This document shows positions 38,456-47,839 of a stretch of 64,000 nt of DNA, in pieces (position 1 is the stretch's first letter; the number at the start of each line of letters is the position of its first letter). The notes under the pieces are model-generated. The model searched no databases and was not told the origin of the DNA. It worked only from the letters and a program-made list of their open reading frames with translations. The DNA comes from Thalassolituus oleivorans MIL-1 (GTDB taxonomy: Bacteria > Pseudomonadota > Gammaproteobacteria > Pseudomonadales > Oceanobacteraceae): the NCBI RefSeq assembly GCF_000355675.1, contig NC_020888.1:3430001-3494000 (forward strand). The letters are read 5' to 3'. The translations under genes were made by a program, and so were the position numbers.

Positions 38456-39907
38456 ATGAAACGTATCGCTTCATCACTCAAAAAGATTACAGCAAGCGCA
38501 GTGCTTATCTGCTCTACCGCTATGCACGCCTCATCGTCTTACGCCGATATGGATTGGTTTGAAAAATTCAAAAATACGGCATCCGATAAAGATCTCTACA
38601 CCTTTCTCTATGCCATGCCGAAAGGCGGCGACTTGCACAATCATATTTCTGGTGCTGCTCGTTCCGAGTGGTGGTACGACCTAGCCCTAGATCAAAGCAA
38701 AAATGGTTATCACTATTTTACCAAGACCACCATCAACAACTGTGTGCCCTATGGCAGCAATGAATTTGCTGGTAGCCCTTATTTGTTGCTATTTAAAACC
38801 GTGACAGAGCGCACCTACACGACAATGTCAGAATGTGAACAAAGCGAATACAAACGTCTTGAAGATCTAAATAGCGAAGAAAAAGCGGCATTTTTAAACG
38901 CCATCCGTTTAAACGGCAAAGGTGAAGGTCGTGACGAATTCTTCCAAACTCATTGGCAGCGCCTATATGAGTTGACCGACAACCCGTACCTGATGTTAGA
39001 GATTTTAGTAAAAAATATGCAAGCCTTTGGTGCTGAAGGCTTAATTTATATGGAGCCGATGATGGGTAGCTTAGGCTACCAACTCGCTGACGGTACCGAA
39101 GTCAGCGACGAAGACTTTGTCGCTATGATTAAAGCGCGGCTAAAACAACCGGATGCAAAAGCTACTGGGGTTACCGTGCGCTTGCAAGAATCCATTTTGC
39201 GCTTTGTACCCAGCGCCGAACAGCAACTAATCCGTGACTACAAGTTTGTTTCTGCGCACTCTGATTTGTATCTAGCGGTTAATATGGTTGGCCGTGAAGA
39301 TAACGACAAAGGTCACCCAATGCGCTTTTTGCAAACACTGCGAGAGCTGCGCCGCACATACACCAATGTGAAGTTATCTATTCATGCCGGTGAAGTCGAC
39401 GAACCAAATTCACATATTCGCGATACGCTTCTTTTAGGTGCAGATCGCATTGGTCACGGCATTAATCTCATTACCGACGACGAATTGATGAGGGAAATGC
39501 GTCATGGACCCTATATGGTAGAGATCAATCTTATCTCTAACCTACTATTAGAGTACGTCGATGAATATTCTCAACACCCATTCCCAGAATACTTGCGCAT
39601 TGGTATTCCTGTAGCACTATCAACCGATGACCGTGGTATGTGGGATTCGAATATGACCGACGAATTCTTTGTTGCTGTGAAAGAATTTAATTTGAGCTGG
39701 GAGGAGATCAAAACACTCTCGCTCAACTCACTAAAATACAGCTTTGTCGATGACAAAACAAAGGCGTCACTCATCAAAACTTACGAAGAACGCATCAAGC
39801 ATTTCGAAGATACAGCGGCCTCAGGAAAGCTAAAGAAAGCGAATGTCACTCCTGTGTCATACCAATTCCTATGCAATTACTACAGCGTTTGTTTAGTCCA
39901 AGAATAG
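38456..39907 (+). CDS. Exported adenosine deaminase-like metal hydrolase (ADA/ADGF type)
   Basis: 483 residues from the ATG at 38456 (AGGA upstream), 13 bases after the nucleoside hydrolase gene. The signal peptide is about 30 residues. Zinc ligands match adenosine deaminases: His61 and His63 (GGDLHNHISG), SIHAGE with catalytic Glu, DRIGHGI and the late Asp pair STDDRG. Length and export recall secreted ADA-related growth factors rather than cytoplasmic Add. The expected reaction is adenosine (or AMP-like substrate) to inosine plus ammonia in the periplasm. Confidence 0.85.
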   Translation: MKRIASSLKKITASAVLICSTAMHASSSYADMDWFEKFKNTASDKDLYTFLYAMPKGGDLHNHISGAARSEWWYDLALDQSKNGYHYFTKTTINNCVPYGSNEFAGSPYLLLFKTVTERTYTTMSECEQSEYKRLEDLNSEEKAAFLNAIRLNGKGEGRDEFFQTHWQRLYELTDNPYLMLEILVKNMQAFGAEGLIYMEPMMGSLGYQLADGTEVSDEDFVAMIKARLKQPDAKATGVTVRLQESILRFVPSAEQQLIRDYKFVSAHSDLYLAVNMVGREDNDKGHPMRFLQTLRELRRTYTNVKLSIHAGEVDEPNSHIRDTLLLGADRIGHGINLITDDELMREMRHGPYMVEINLISNLLLEYVDEYSQHPFPEYLRIGIPVALSTDDRGMWDSNMTDEFFVAVKEFNLSWEEIKTLSLNSLKYSFVDDKTKASLIKTYEERIKHFEDTAASGKLKKANVTPVSYQFLCNYYSVCLVQE

Positions 39908-40249
39908 TCACTCAAAGCATGCCTATTTTTGAGCCTTATTTTTTTCAAGGCTCAAAAATAGTGCAAAGTTAAGTCAAACTTAGCGCCCTTATTTTCACTC
40001 TGCATAACACTTCTTAACCGTTTTTATCTGGTCTCGTCATTTTCTGATAAAAACCTGACCAAATAGCCGATTTGTATAAAAAAAATCGGACTTTTAGCTG
40101 AGACTCTAGCTATTTTCATCCGGATTCAAAAATATGACCAATTGGACAGGGTTTTGGCATATGCATTGCTCAAGTCAGATTAAGTTCAATTTTAACCTTC
40201 AAATTTTTGAATAACTTTTTGCAATATATCCTTTCTGGAGGGAGCAAGA
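39908..40249. other. 342-base intergenic control region before the TonB-dependent receptor
   Basis: It holds a 15-bp perfect inverted repeat, CTATTTTTGAGCCTT (39923-39937) with its complement (39947-39961). The long T-run is in the loop, not after the stem. Further on are a CCGATTT/AAATCGG dyad (starting near 40067) and two RutR-like sites (40055-40070, weak; 40134-40149, better). No gene is seen. It probably ends the importer operon and starts the receptor operon. Confidence 0.6.
40134..40149. promoter_or_regulatory. RutR-like operator upstream of the TonB-dependent receptor
   Basis: ATGACCA-AT-TGGACAG matches TTGACCAnnTGGTCAA at 11 of 14 fixed positions; a weaker relative (10 of 14) is at 40055-40070. 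It lies 101 bases before the receptor start. Alone it is modest evidence, but it repeats the pattern seen before the ABC importer. Confidence 0.5.
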
Positions 40250-42655
40250 ATGACTGATGAAAAATCCTTTCGCCTCAATAAATTAGCCCTTGTCATCGGA
40301 CTCGCGTTCGCTGCACCAGCCTTGGTGTCGGCAGCTGAAGAAGATGTTGTAGAGCTAGAAACTTACACTGCTGAAAGCACCGTCGAAGACACAATGGGGA
40401 TAATGCCAACTGAGCCGGTAAAGTCTGTTTTTGGTTTTAACAAAACTATTTTAGAAACACCGCGCGGTGTTACTTCCGTTAGCGCCAGCATGCTGGACAG
40501 TTACGCGATCACCGATATCGACGACTTGGTATTAATCTCTCCAGGTGCTTTCACCCAGTCATTCTTTGGTGTTGCCGGTTCTCTTGATGTGCGCGGCACA
40601 CCGGGCGAAGTATATTTTCGTGGCGTCCGCCGTGTGAACAACCCGGGTAACTACCCTACCCCAATTGGTGCATCTGATCGCATTGATATCGTCCGCGGAC
40701 CAGCATCGCCTATTTATGGTCCATCAAAAATTGGTGGCTATCTAAACTTCGAACCTAAATCAGCACGCGCAGAAACCGGACAATACCTAGAAGAGCCGAT
40801 GGGTGAGATTGGCATTACTAAAGGTACCTGGGACAAAAATGTACTGACGGCAGAAGTGGGCGGCCCAGGAGAAATTGCAGGCAAGAAACTGGGCTATTAC
40901 GTTTACGCGGAAAGCGAAAACTCAGGTAGCTACTATGACAACTCAGCAACCGATCAAAGTATTTATCAAGCCTCTTTTAACATGGATTTAACCGATAAAA
41001 CACGGGTTGAATTTGGTGGTATGTATCAGGATTTCGACGGCAATCAAGTGGCTGGTTGGAACCGTCTAACACAAGACTTAATTGATAACGGCACATACAT
41101 AACGGGAACCGCACAAAGCGTTGATACCAATGGCGACGGACTTAACTCACCGGATGAATTTGATGCTTGGTCAGGCACTGCAGCCAACAACTTCTTTGTT
41201 CCGGGTTCTGCGGCTACCGATGCCGATATGGACCCAGCGTGGGCATTAGAAAATGTCGGAACGGCTAAGCTCAAAGGTAATCAAACACTGGTAGCACCAG
41301 ACGACGTCTTACGCACCAAAGTGAGTACCTTGTACTTTGATACCATTCATGACTTCAGCGACACGTCGAGTGTTACTAATAAACTGTTTTACGAGAAGCT
41401 CGAAAACATCAACGAAAACGCTTATGGCTTCTCTCAATTCGTTGATTCGTATGCAATAGAAGATCAGGTCATCTTTGCATTCTCAATGGACCACGGCGAT
41501 TCGATCAAAGCGAACTATCAAATATCGCCATCAGTGCGCTATACCAGCTTTATTCAAGGCGACGACTTCGACTATGAATACTTCGACCGCCGCGATCTAA
41601 CAGGACCATCCACTGCATTAGACGCCAAGCAATTAGCAACGAGAACAGACAGCGACTATGCCGGTTATAAAGAAGGTGAATACACGGATATTGGCTTAGC
41701 TTTCTTGGCAGACTACACCTTTGCTGAACGATTAAACCTGTTGTTAGGTGCTCGTTATGATTACTTCGATATGAAGAGCAAAGATATCGCTGAAAAACTG
41801 CACGACGGTAGTGGCGCCACAAGCGCAGATGACTCCGATAGCGCAACATCATGGACAGCAAGCTTATCCTATACGCTGCCTATCGGTGTAACGCCGTACA
41901 TCACTGCATCTAAGCAAGCCACTATGGTGATTGGTCAGGGTTCAGAAATATCCCCCGATTTAATCGAATCTGGTGATGCCATTGCTGACTCAACACTGAA
42001 AGAAGTGGGTATTAAAGCGAGTTTATTCGATGATCGTTTATACCTTTCTAGTGCCTACTTTACCCAAGAACGCACTAACTATTCAGCGCAAGACCAAGTG
42101 AGTAACAACACCACTAAAAGCGAAGGTTTTGAAGGTGAATTCCGCTTCCTAGCGACAGAGAAACTAACCTTAACCGGTGCATTTACTCACCTAGAAGTAT
42201 TTAACTTAACCGCTGAAGAAAATGGTACTCAGTTTGGATTCCTAGGTGCTGAAGATACAACCGGTGTGAGTGATCCGTCACTCTACTACGGCTATGTTCT
42301 GAAAGGTTTGAATCTTGTTGCTAACGAAGAAGAATCGAAAAAAGCCGGTATTCCAGAAAATATGTATAGCTTAACTGCAATGTATGCCATTACAGATAAG
42401 TTCAACATTACTGGTAGCGCAGTACATGCCGACTCAACTTACTCTGGTTTCTCAAAGTCTGTTGAATTGCCTTCTTACACGGTATTCAACGCCGGAGTTA
42501 AGTACAGCGTGGCAGATTGGAACTTCGGTTTACAAGGTAAAAACTTAACCGACGAACGCTACTTCCGCGCTAACTTCCCAGACTTATTCGGTGCAACCAT
42601 CGTACTACCCGAATTGCCACGTCACTTTATTGCAAGTGCTTCAGTTAAATTCTGA
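40250..42655 (+). CDS. TonB-dependent outer-membrane receptor, probable purine nucleoside/nucleotide receptor
   Basis: 801 residues. Signal peptide to about residue 28. A possible TonB-box region follows (VVELETYTA). The plug covers about 60-175 (ETPRGVTSVS, DRIDIVRGPASPIYGP) and a 22-strand barrel ends in the usual C-terminal aromatic (SASVKF). Sequence style is that of siderophore-type receptors, but its neighbours are all purine enzymes and it directly precedes an energiser operon. The purine-derivative substrate is inferred from context and the upstream RutR-like sites. GGAGG precedes the ATG. Confidence 0.88.
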   Translation: MTDEKSFRLNKLALVIGLAFAAPALVSAAEEDVVELETYTAESTVEDTMGIMPTEPVKSVFGFNKTILETPRGVTSVSASMLDSYAITDIDDLVLISPGAFTQSFFGVAGSLDVRGTPGEVYFRGVRRVNNPGNYPTPIGASDRIDIVRGPASPIYGPSKIGGYLNFEPKSARAETGQYLEEPMGEIGITKGTWDKNVLTAEVGGPGEIAGKKLGYYVYAESENSGSYYDNSATDQSIYQASFNMDLTDKTRVEFGGMYQDFDGNQVAGWNRLTQDLIDNGTYITGTAQSVDTNGDGLNSPDEFDAWSGTAANNFFVPGSAATDADMDPAWALENVGTAKLKGNQTLVAPDDVLRTKVSTLYFDTIHDFSDTSSVTNKLFYEKLENINENAYGFSQFVDSYAIEDQVIFAFSMDHGDSIKANYQISPSVRYTSFIQGDDFDYEYFDRRDLTGPSTALDAKQLATRTDSDYAGYKEGEYTDIGLAFLADYTFAERLNLLLGARYDYFDMKSKDIAEKLHDGSGATSADDSDSATSWTASLSYTLPIGVTPYITASKQATMVIGQGSEISPDLIESGDAIADSTLKEVGIKASLFDDRLYLSSAYFTQERTNYSAQDQVSNNTTKSEGFEGEFRFLATEKLTLTGAFTHLEVFNLTAEENGTQFGFLGAEDTTGVSDPSLYYGYVLKGLNLVANEEESKKAGIPENMYSLTAMYAITDKFNITGSAVHADSTYSGFSKSVELPSYTVFNAGVKYSVADWNFGLQGKNLTDERYFRANFPDLFGATIVLPELPRHFIASASVKF

Positions 42656-42684
42656 ACCTGGCTAGTCACACTTTTCACTAACGG

Positions 42685-42703
42685 GGGAGGTCTCTGACCT
42701 CCC
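42685..42703 (+). terminator. Hairpin between receptor and energiser genes (attenuator-like)
   Basis: GGGAGGTC, TCT, GACCTCCC forms a tight GC-rich 8-bp stem 29 bases after the receptor stop. It has no U-run, so transcription can pass. Such elements commonly make the receptor transcript more abundant than the downstream genes. Confidence 0.55.
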
Positions 42704-42723
42704 GATAAATACCGGGGCTTACT

Positions 42724-43485
42724 ATGGTATTGCGTCAATCTCTGACATTAACACTGCTCGCATCTGCATTAATTGCAGCGCCGGTCAGTGCGGTAGAAAA
42801 CAGCCTAGCTGGGCAAGAAAAAATTGATAAAAGTGCTGCTGCCAGCCAAAAAAAAATCAACAACTTAGTTGATCAAACCACGTCTGATTTCGAAAAGTAT
42901 AGAGTCGCAGCGCAGCGCTTAGAAAGCTTAACCATTTTTAATAAACAAATGGCTAAGTTAGTTGAATCTCAAAAAAGCGAAATTGTAAGTATTAATCAAC
43001 AGATTAATGACATTGATAGCATTGAAACGGGTGCTTTACCCTTGATGCTAAAGATGACCACAACGCTAGGAGATATTATCGCAGCGGATGTTCCATTCTT
43101 ATTGAATGATCGAAAAGAACGTTTTGAAAACCTAACCATACTGATTGATCAAGCTAATGTCAGTGCTGGAGAAAAATATCGCCGCATTATGGAAGCCTAT
43201 CAGATTGAAATGGAATTTGGTCGCACCATAGAGGCCTATCGTGACGTACTCGTAACAAACGATAACAGCGAACCAAGAACCGTCGATTTCTTACGCATCG
43301 GTCGTGTCGGCTTGTATTACCAAACACTGGATGGCTCCGAGAGCGGCCGCTGGGATTCGGAACGTAATGCTTGGGAAATGTTAAATTCCAGCCATCGCAA
43401 TAGCATCCGCGACGGACTGCGTATAGCCCGCAAACAAATGCCACCAGAACTGCTGACCCTTCCGGTCAACGCGCCTGCACTTTAA
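42724..43485 (+). CDS. DUF3450 periplasmic coiled-coil protein of the TonB2-type system
   Basis: 253 residues. Signal peptide to about residue 23, then long amphipathic helices (residues 30-100) typical of DUF3450. This family is found as the first gene of TonB2-type operons in marine gammaproteobacteria, before the TtpC-like proton-channel protein. A structural role in the energiser is likely but unproven. Confidence 0.85.
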   Translation: MVLRQSLTLTLLASALIAAPVSAVENSLAGQEKIDKSAAASQKKINNLVDQTTSDFEKYRVAAQRLESLTIFNKQMAKLVESQKSEIVSINQQINDIDSIETGALPLMLKMTTTLGDIIAADVPFLLNDRKERFENLTILIDQANVSAGEKYRRIMEAYQIEMEFGRTIEAYRDVLVTNDNSEPRTVDFLRIGRVGLYYQTLDGSESGRWDSERNAWEMLNSSHRNSIRDGLRIARKQMPPELLTLPVNAPAL

Positions 43486-43499
43486 GGAGTGTTGTTACC

Positions 43500-44879
43500 A
43501 TGAATTTATTACCAAAATCGTCCCGCTTATCTTCAGCAATAACTGGTTTAACACTATCGCTAGCAGTGTCGTTTAGCGCCGTTAGTCAGGCTGATACTTT
43601 GCAAGAGCTATATCAACAAATCTCTAAAGACATTAGTTCTGAAGCATCACACAACAGCGAACGTGAGCAGCGCTTCCGTGCCGCTGCGGGCGAGCAAAAG
43701 AAAATGCTATCGGATGTCAATGCTCAGTTAGCAGAACAAGAAAAGCTGCGCGCACAATTGAAAACTGAATTCGATAATAACGAAGTATCGTTAGCCGAAT
43801 TAAGTACACAACTTGATCGTCGCACCGGAAATCTCGGGGAGTTATTTGGAGTATTTCGCCAAATCGCCGGAGATACTCAGCAAGTGATGTTTGACTCGGT
43901 AATTACCGTTGAATTTCCTGATCGTACAGCACAGATCGGTACTTTAGCTAAAGCCAAAGAAGTACCTACCATTGCTGAAATGCAACAATTATGGGGACTA
44001 ATGCTGCAAGAAATTTCGGAGTCTGCTGCCGTCAGTCGCTTCGATGCAAAAGTCGTTAAGCCAAGCGGTGAAACCTATGATGCAGCCGTCACTCGTGTCG
44101 GCACGTTTAATATAGTCACAGGCGATAAATACCTAAGTTACGCTTCCGATAGCCAGCAACTGGTGGAGTTGTCACGTCAACCAGCAGGTTATATTCAAGA
44201 TACTGCTGCCGATATCAGCAGCACCGCTGGCGAGGTTAACTTCGCTATTGATCCTTCGCGTGGCGCTTTACTCGGATTACTTGTGCAGTCGCCAAGTCTT
44301 TTCGAACGAGTGCAACAAGGTAAAGAAGTGGGTTACGCCATTATTGCCGTCGGTATCGTCGGTATGTTGATCGTGCTGATGCGCTTCTTGAGTTTATCGG
44401 CTGTATCTCGACGCATGAAACGCCAATTAAAAGATATGGATCATCCATCCGATGACAATCCGCTGGGCCGCATGATGATTGCCTTCTACGAAAATAAACA
44501 TCTTAACGACCTAGATGTTATTTCGAAGAAACTTGATGAAGTTGTGTTTAAAGACATTACCGATATGCGTAAAGGCTTATCAACGATCAAAGTGATGGCG
44601 GCAATTGCACCGTTGATGGGCTTATTAGGCACAGTAACCGGCATGATTGGTACTTTCCAAGCAATTACCTTATTTGGTACTGGTGATCCTAAGTTAATGG
44701 CTGGCGGTATTTCTCAGGCCTTAATTACAACGGTCGAAGGGCTATGCGCGGCAATCCCGTTATTGCTGGCTAGCAACTTACTCACCAGTAAGAACCAACA
44801 GCTTAGCAAGGTCATTGGCGAGCAAGCGTCTGGCATGGTGGCACAAAAAGCCGCTGAAATTGCTAGCCATAAGTCGTAA
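43500..44879 (+). CDS. TtpC-like MotA/TolQ/ExbB proton-channel family protein
   Basis: 459 residues. Signal peptide (to about AVSQA), a periplasmic coiled coil of about 80 residues, then a membrane helix (about 275-297) and the C-terminal MotA/TolQ/ExbB domain with PLMGLLGTVTGMIGTF. Long N-terminally extended ExbB proteins of this kind are TtpC in Vibrio TonB2 systems, needed for transport through specific receptors. AGGAG precedes the start. Confidence 0.88.
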   Translation: MNLLPKSSRLSSAITGLTLSLAVSFSAVSQADTLQELYQQISKDISSEASHNSEREQRFRAAAGEQKKMLSDVNAQLAEQEKLRAQLKTEFDNNEVSLAELSTQLDRRTGNLGELFGVFRQIAGDTQQVMFDSVITVEFPDRTAQIGTLAKAKEVPTIAEMQQLWGLMLQEISESAAVSRFDAKVVKPSGETYDAAVTRVGTFNIVTGDKYLSYASDSQQLVELSRQPAGYIQDTAADISSTAGEVNFAIDPSRGALLGLLVQSPSLFERVQQGKEVGYAIIAVGIVGMLIVLMRFLSLSAVSRRMKRQLKDMDHPSDDNPLGRMMIAFYENKHLNDLDVISKKLDEVVFKDITDMRKGLSTIKVMAAIAPLMGLLGTVTGMIGTFQAITLFGTGDPKLMAGGISQALITTVEGLCAAIPLLLASNLLTSKNQQLSKVIGEQASGMVAQKAAEIASHKS

Positions 44880-44895
44880 GTAGAGGCACATCAAA

Positions 44896-45408
44896 ATGGA
44901 TATGCAAACCTATCTTTTGGATTTTTTAAATACTGGAGGAGAAGTACTGTGGGCAATTTTAGCCACGACATTTTTACTCTGGTATTTAATATTCGAACGT
45001 TACTGGTTCTTTCTACGCGAGTATCCAATACAGCGTCGATTAAGTGCTCAAGCATGGGAAGCAAATAGCGATAAAACCTCTTGGTTTTCTTTGCAAATTC
45101 GCAATCAACTTGTGTCCGAGATCGACTGCTTAATGCTACGCAATTTAAAACTCATTACAGGCTTAATTGCCCTACTCCCTATGTTGGGGTTGCTCGGCAC
45201 GGTCACTGGGATGATTCAGGTATTTGAAGTCATGGCGTATATGGGATCAGGAAATCCACGCGCCATGGCCAATGGTGTCAGTGCAGCGACCATCCCAACC
45301 ATGGCTGGGATGGTGATTTCGTTATTAGCCATTCCGTTTGCTACTGAGCTTAATCGTCGTTACAGCAGAGAGCTGCGCAATACCCAGCAAAGCATGCCGA
45401 CACATTAA
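44896..45408 (+). CDS. exbB: ExbB-type proton-channel subunit (ExbB2)
   Basis: 170 residues, the short ExbB2 form. Three membrane helices, with LPMLGLLGTVTGMIQVF and the following GVSAATIPTMAGMVISL as family marks. It should form the stator channel with ExbD for TonB energisation. Spacing to neighbours is 16 and 28 bases. Confidence 0.92.
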   Translation: MDMQTYLLDFLNTGGEVLWAILATTFLLWYLIFERYWFFLREYPIQRRLSAQAWEANSDKTSWFSLQIRNQLVSEIDCLMLRNLKLITGLIALLPMLGLLGTVTGMIQVFEVMAYMGSGNPRAMANGVSAATIPTMAGMVISLLAIPFATELNRRYSRELRNTQQSMPTH

Positions 45409-45436
45409 TGATGCGCCGCATCAGTGAGGAAATTGT

Positions 45437-45844
45437 ATGAATAACAATTTGTTTTTAATGAACGAAGACGAAGAAAACCAAATCGACTTAACGCCGATGC
45501 TAGATGTGGTTTTCATTATGCTGATCTTCTTTATCGTCACCTCAACTTTTGTAAAAGAATCCGGGGTAGATGTTACACGACCGAATGCAGAGACATCCGT
45601 CGTATCAGAATCCAATAGTATTCAGATAGGAATTACTGCAGCCAACCAAGTATTTATCGACAAACGTGAAGTGGATAAGCGTGCAGTACGGGCGAACGTT
45701 GAAAAGTCTCTGGCTGAAAACCCAGGTGCCGCCGTTATTATCGTTGCCGATCGCGATTCAAACACCAGTGCTCTTATCGAAGTGATGGACCAAGCGCGAT
45801 TAGCTGGAGCAACCTCGGTGTCAGTGGCGTCGGAGAATAAGTAA
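45437..45844 (+). CDS. exbD: ExbD-type biopolymer transport protein
   Basis: 135 residues. One membrane helix with the essential Asp23 (LTPMLDVVFIML), followed by a periplasmic domain. It pairs with ExbB to couple the proton gradient to TonB. Its TAA stop overlaps the tonB ATG by one base. Confidence 0.93.
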   Translation: MNNNLFLMNEDEENQIDLTPMLDVVFIMLIFFIVTSTFVKESGVDVTRPNAETSVVSESNSIQIGITAANQVFIDKREVDKRAVRANVEKSLAENPGAAVIIVADRDSNTSALIEVMDQARLAGATSVSVASENK

Positions 45845-46485
45845 TGGTGTTAAAACACGTCGTTAGTATCGGCGCCGCCATCGTGTTTGGTTTACTGATT
45901 TTTGCAGCCATGCAATTGATGGTGGCAACCGATGGTATGTTTGAGAAGCCCGACCGCAACCAAACCTACCTTAACTTTGTTCGTGTCGATACTTCGTCGC
46001 AAGACGTTGCTACTAAGGATAGGCGTCTACCCGATCCGCCACCGCCACCAGAAACACCGCCGCCAGCGACACCGGATAATGCGCTATCGAACTCGTTCGA
46101 CAGCGCTGCAGCGAGTCTGAGTATGAATATGCCCAATATCGGCATGGGAATTAATCAGGGTGAAGGTCCAGCATTGGGCACGATGCAGGTAGGTAACGGC
46201 ATGGCCGGGTTTGATACCGACGTTATACCTATGGTGCGCGTACCGCCCGCTTACCCGCAACGTGCTAAGCAAGCCAAGCTAGAAGGTTATGTCACTATGG
46301 CCGTAACCATTCGTCCCGATGGCACGGTTGCTGATGTGGAAGTAACGGAATCTAAACCTCCACGCTTATTTGACAGCGCGGCTGTGCAAGCCATGCAACG
46401 ATGGAAATTCCGACCGAAAATTGTCAATGGTCAGCCGCAATCGCAACGCGCTCAACAAACGATTGAATTTACTTTAAACCAATAA
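45844..46485 (+). CDS. tonB: TonB energy-transducing protein (TonB2-like)
   Basis: 213 residues. An N-terminal membrane anchor (residues about 5-26), a short Pro-rich spacer (DPPPPPETPPP at about 60-70) and a C-terminal TonB domain (PAYPQRAKQAKLEGYV, AVQAMQRWKFRPK). The periplasmic spacer is short compared with TonB1 (about 240 residues in E. coli), as in Vibrio TonB2. Confidence 0.93.
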   Translation: MVLKHVVSIGAAIVFGLLIFAAMQLMVATDGMFEKPDRNQTYLNFVRVDTSSQDVATKDRRLPDPPPPPETPPPATPDNALSNSFDSAAASLSMNMPNIGMGINQGEGPALGTMQVGNGMAGFDTDVIPMVRVPPAYPQRAKQAKLEGYVTMAVTIRPDGTVADVEVTESKPPRLFDSAAVQAMQRWKFRPKIVNGQPQSQRAQQTIEFTLNQ

Positions 46486-46533
46486 TTAGAGGGCGATGGT
46501 CTCGGTGCCGTCGTCATCATTGATTAGGATTGT

Positions 46534-47802
46534 ATGATGGATATACAAGATCAAATGAACAGCAGAACCGTTCGACATGGTCGATTTTGGAGTGCCTGTC
46601 TAATCACGGTGTATCTTATATTTTCCGTCGGGCAAGTTCATGCTGCCGCCGATTCAGTAAGCTCTGGAACCTATAAGAAATTAACCGCGATTCAAGAACA
46701 AATTGCGGCCAACCAACTTAATGAGGCAACAAAGGCACTCGCAGAACTCTATGCAGAGGTTGAAGCCGATTCAATTGATGCAGCGTTAGTCCTGCAAATG
46801 CAGGGCTACACCGAAATGGGTAAAAATGATTATCCCAAAGCCATCGCGTATTTGCGTAAGAGCTTGGATCTTAATCGACTACCAGAAAGCATAAAGTACA
46901 GTGTTGGCTATATGGTTGCACAATTATATGCCGCTCAAGGCCAATTCAATGAGGCACTGACATTTGCTAAAGAATGGTTTAGCACACTGGAGAATCCAAC
47001 TCCGGATCAATCCATATTTATGGCGAATATTTTTGCTCAAACGAAGAACTATCTAGATGCAGTCCCTTACGCCAGCGCTGCCATCAATAAGAGTGAAAGT
47101 CCTAAAGAGAGTTGGTTTCAATTACTGATTGCTTGTTATTTTGAGGTTAAGAACTACAAAGGTGCTGAATCAACATTAAAACGAGCAATATCGCTTTGGC
47201 CGGAAAAACCTTCTTATTGGGAGCAGCTAGCCAGCGTTTATATTACCCGCGGAGATGAGCTAAAAGGCCTAGCAACACTGCAATTGGCGTGGAAAAGTGG
47301 CGTTTTAGATAAAGAAAGCTCTATTCGTTCCATGATCCAACTAGCAATTACAGAGGGAATCCCCGAGCACGGCGCTCGTCTCTTAGCCGCAGCTATCGAT
47401 AAAGAAGCCCTGCCAAAAAACGAAAAGTATTTAGATCTATTAGCGAATGCATGGGTTGCAGCAAAAGAATCGTCGCAAGCGATTACAGCCTTTGAACAGC
47501 TTGCAACGGTTACTGGTAGCGGTAATCCCTATGTTCGTATTGCGAACCTATACCTTGAAAAAGCTCAATGGGAAAAAGCCGAAGAAGCCGTTAGATCAGC
47601 GCTATCAAAAGATGTCGATAAACCCGGCAATGTATGGGTGTCGCTTGGTATTGCCCTTACCGAACAAACTAAATTTTCTGATGGCATGAAAGCCTTTCGC
47701 AATGCCATTGCCTACGACTATGCCGAACGCCGCGCTAAAAGTTGGTTGAAGTATGCCGAAGATTTGAAGCGCCAGCATAACTGGGTAAACCAGAATAGTT
47801 AA
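46534..47802 (+). CDS. TPR-repeat periplasmic protein of the TonB2-type operon
   Basis: 422 residues. A signal-like hydrophobic segment at about residues 18-35, then tandem tetratricopeptide-like helical pairs through the rest (for example NDYPKAIAYLRKSLDLN). Proteins of this kind end many TtpC-TonB2 operons, where they assist transport. It lies 48 bases after tonB, with no separate promoter apparent. Confidence 0.8.
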   Translation: MMDIQDQMNSRTVRHGRFWSACLITVYLIFSVGQVHAAADSVSSGTYKKLTAIQEQIAANQLNEATKALAELYAEVEADSIDAALVLQMQGYTEMGKNDYPKAIAYLRKSLDLNRLPESIKYSVGYMVAQLYAAQGQFNEALTFAKEWFSTLENPTPDQSIFMANIFAQTKNYLDAVPYASAAINKSESPKESWFQLLIACYFEVKNYKGAESTLKRAISLWPEKPSYWEQLASVYITRGDELKGLATLQLAWKSGVLDKESSIRSMIQLAITEGIPEHGARLLAAAIDKEALPKNEKYLDLLANAWVAAKESSQAITAFEQLATVTGSGNPYVRIANLYLEKAQWEKAEEAVRSALSKDVDKPGNVWVSLGIALTEQTKFSDGMKAFRNAIAYDYAERRAKSWLKYAEDLKRQHNWVNQNS

Positions 47803-47839
47803 TTGCACCTGTTTTTATATTCATAATTAGGAAAGAACC

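Noticed and set aside
40250-42655. Siderophore receptor
   Set aside because: Sequence style permits it, but no siderophore or Fur-box evidence lies upstream, and all neighbours handle purines; kept open in the annotation.
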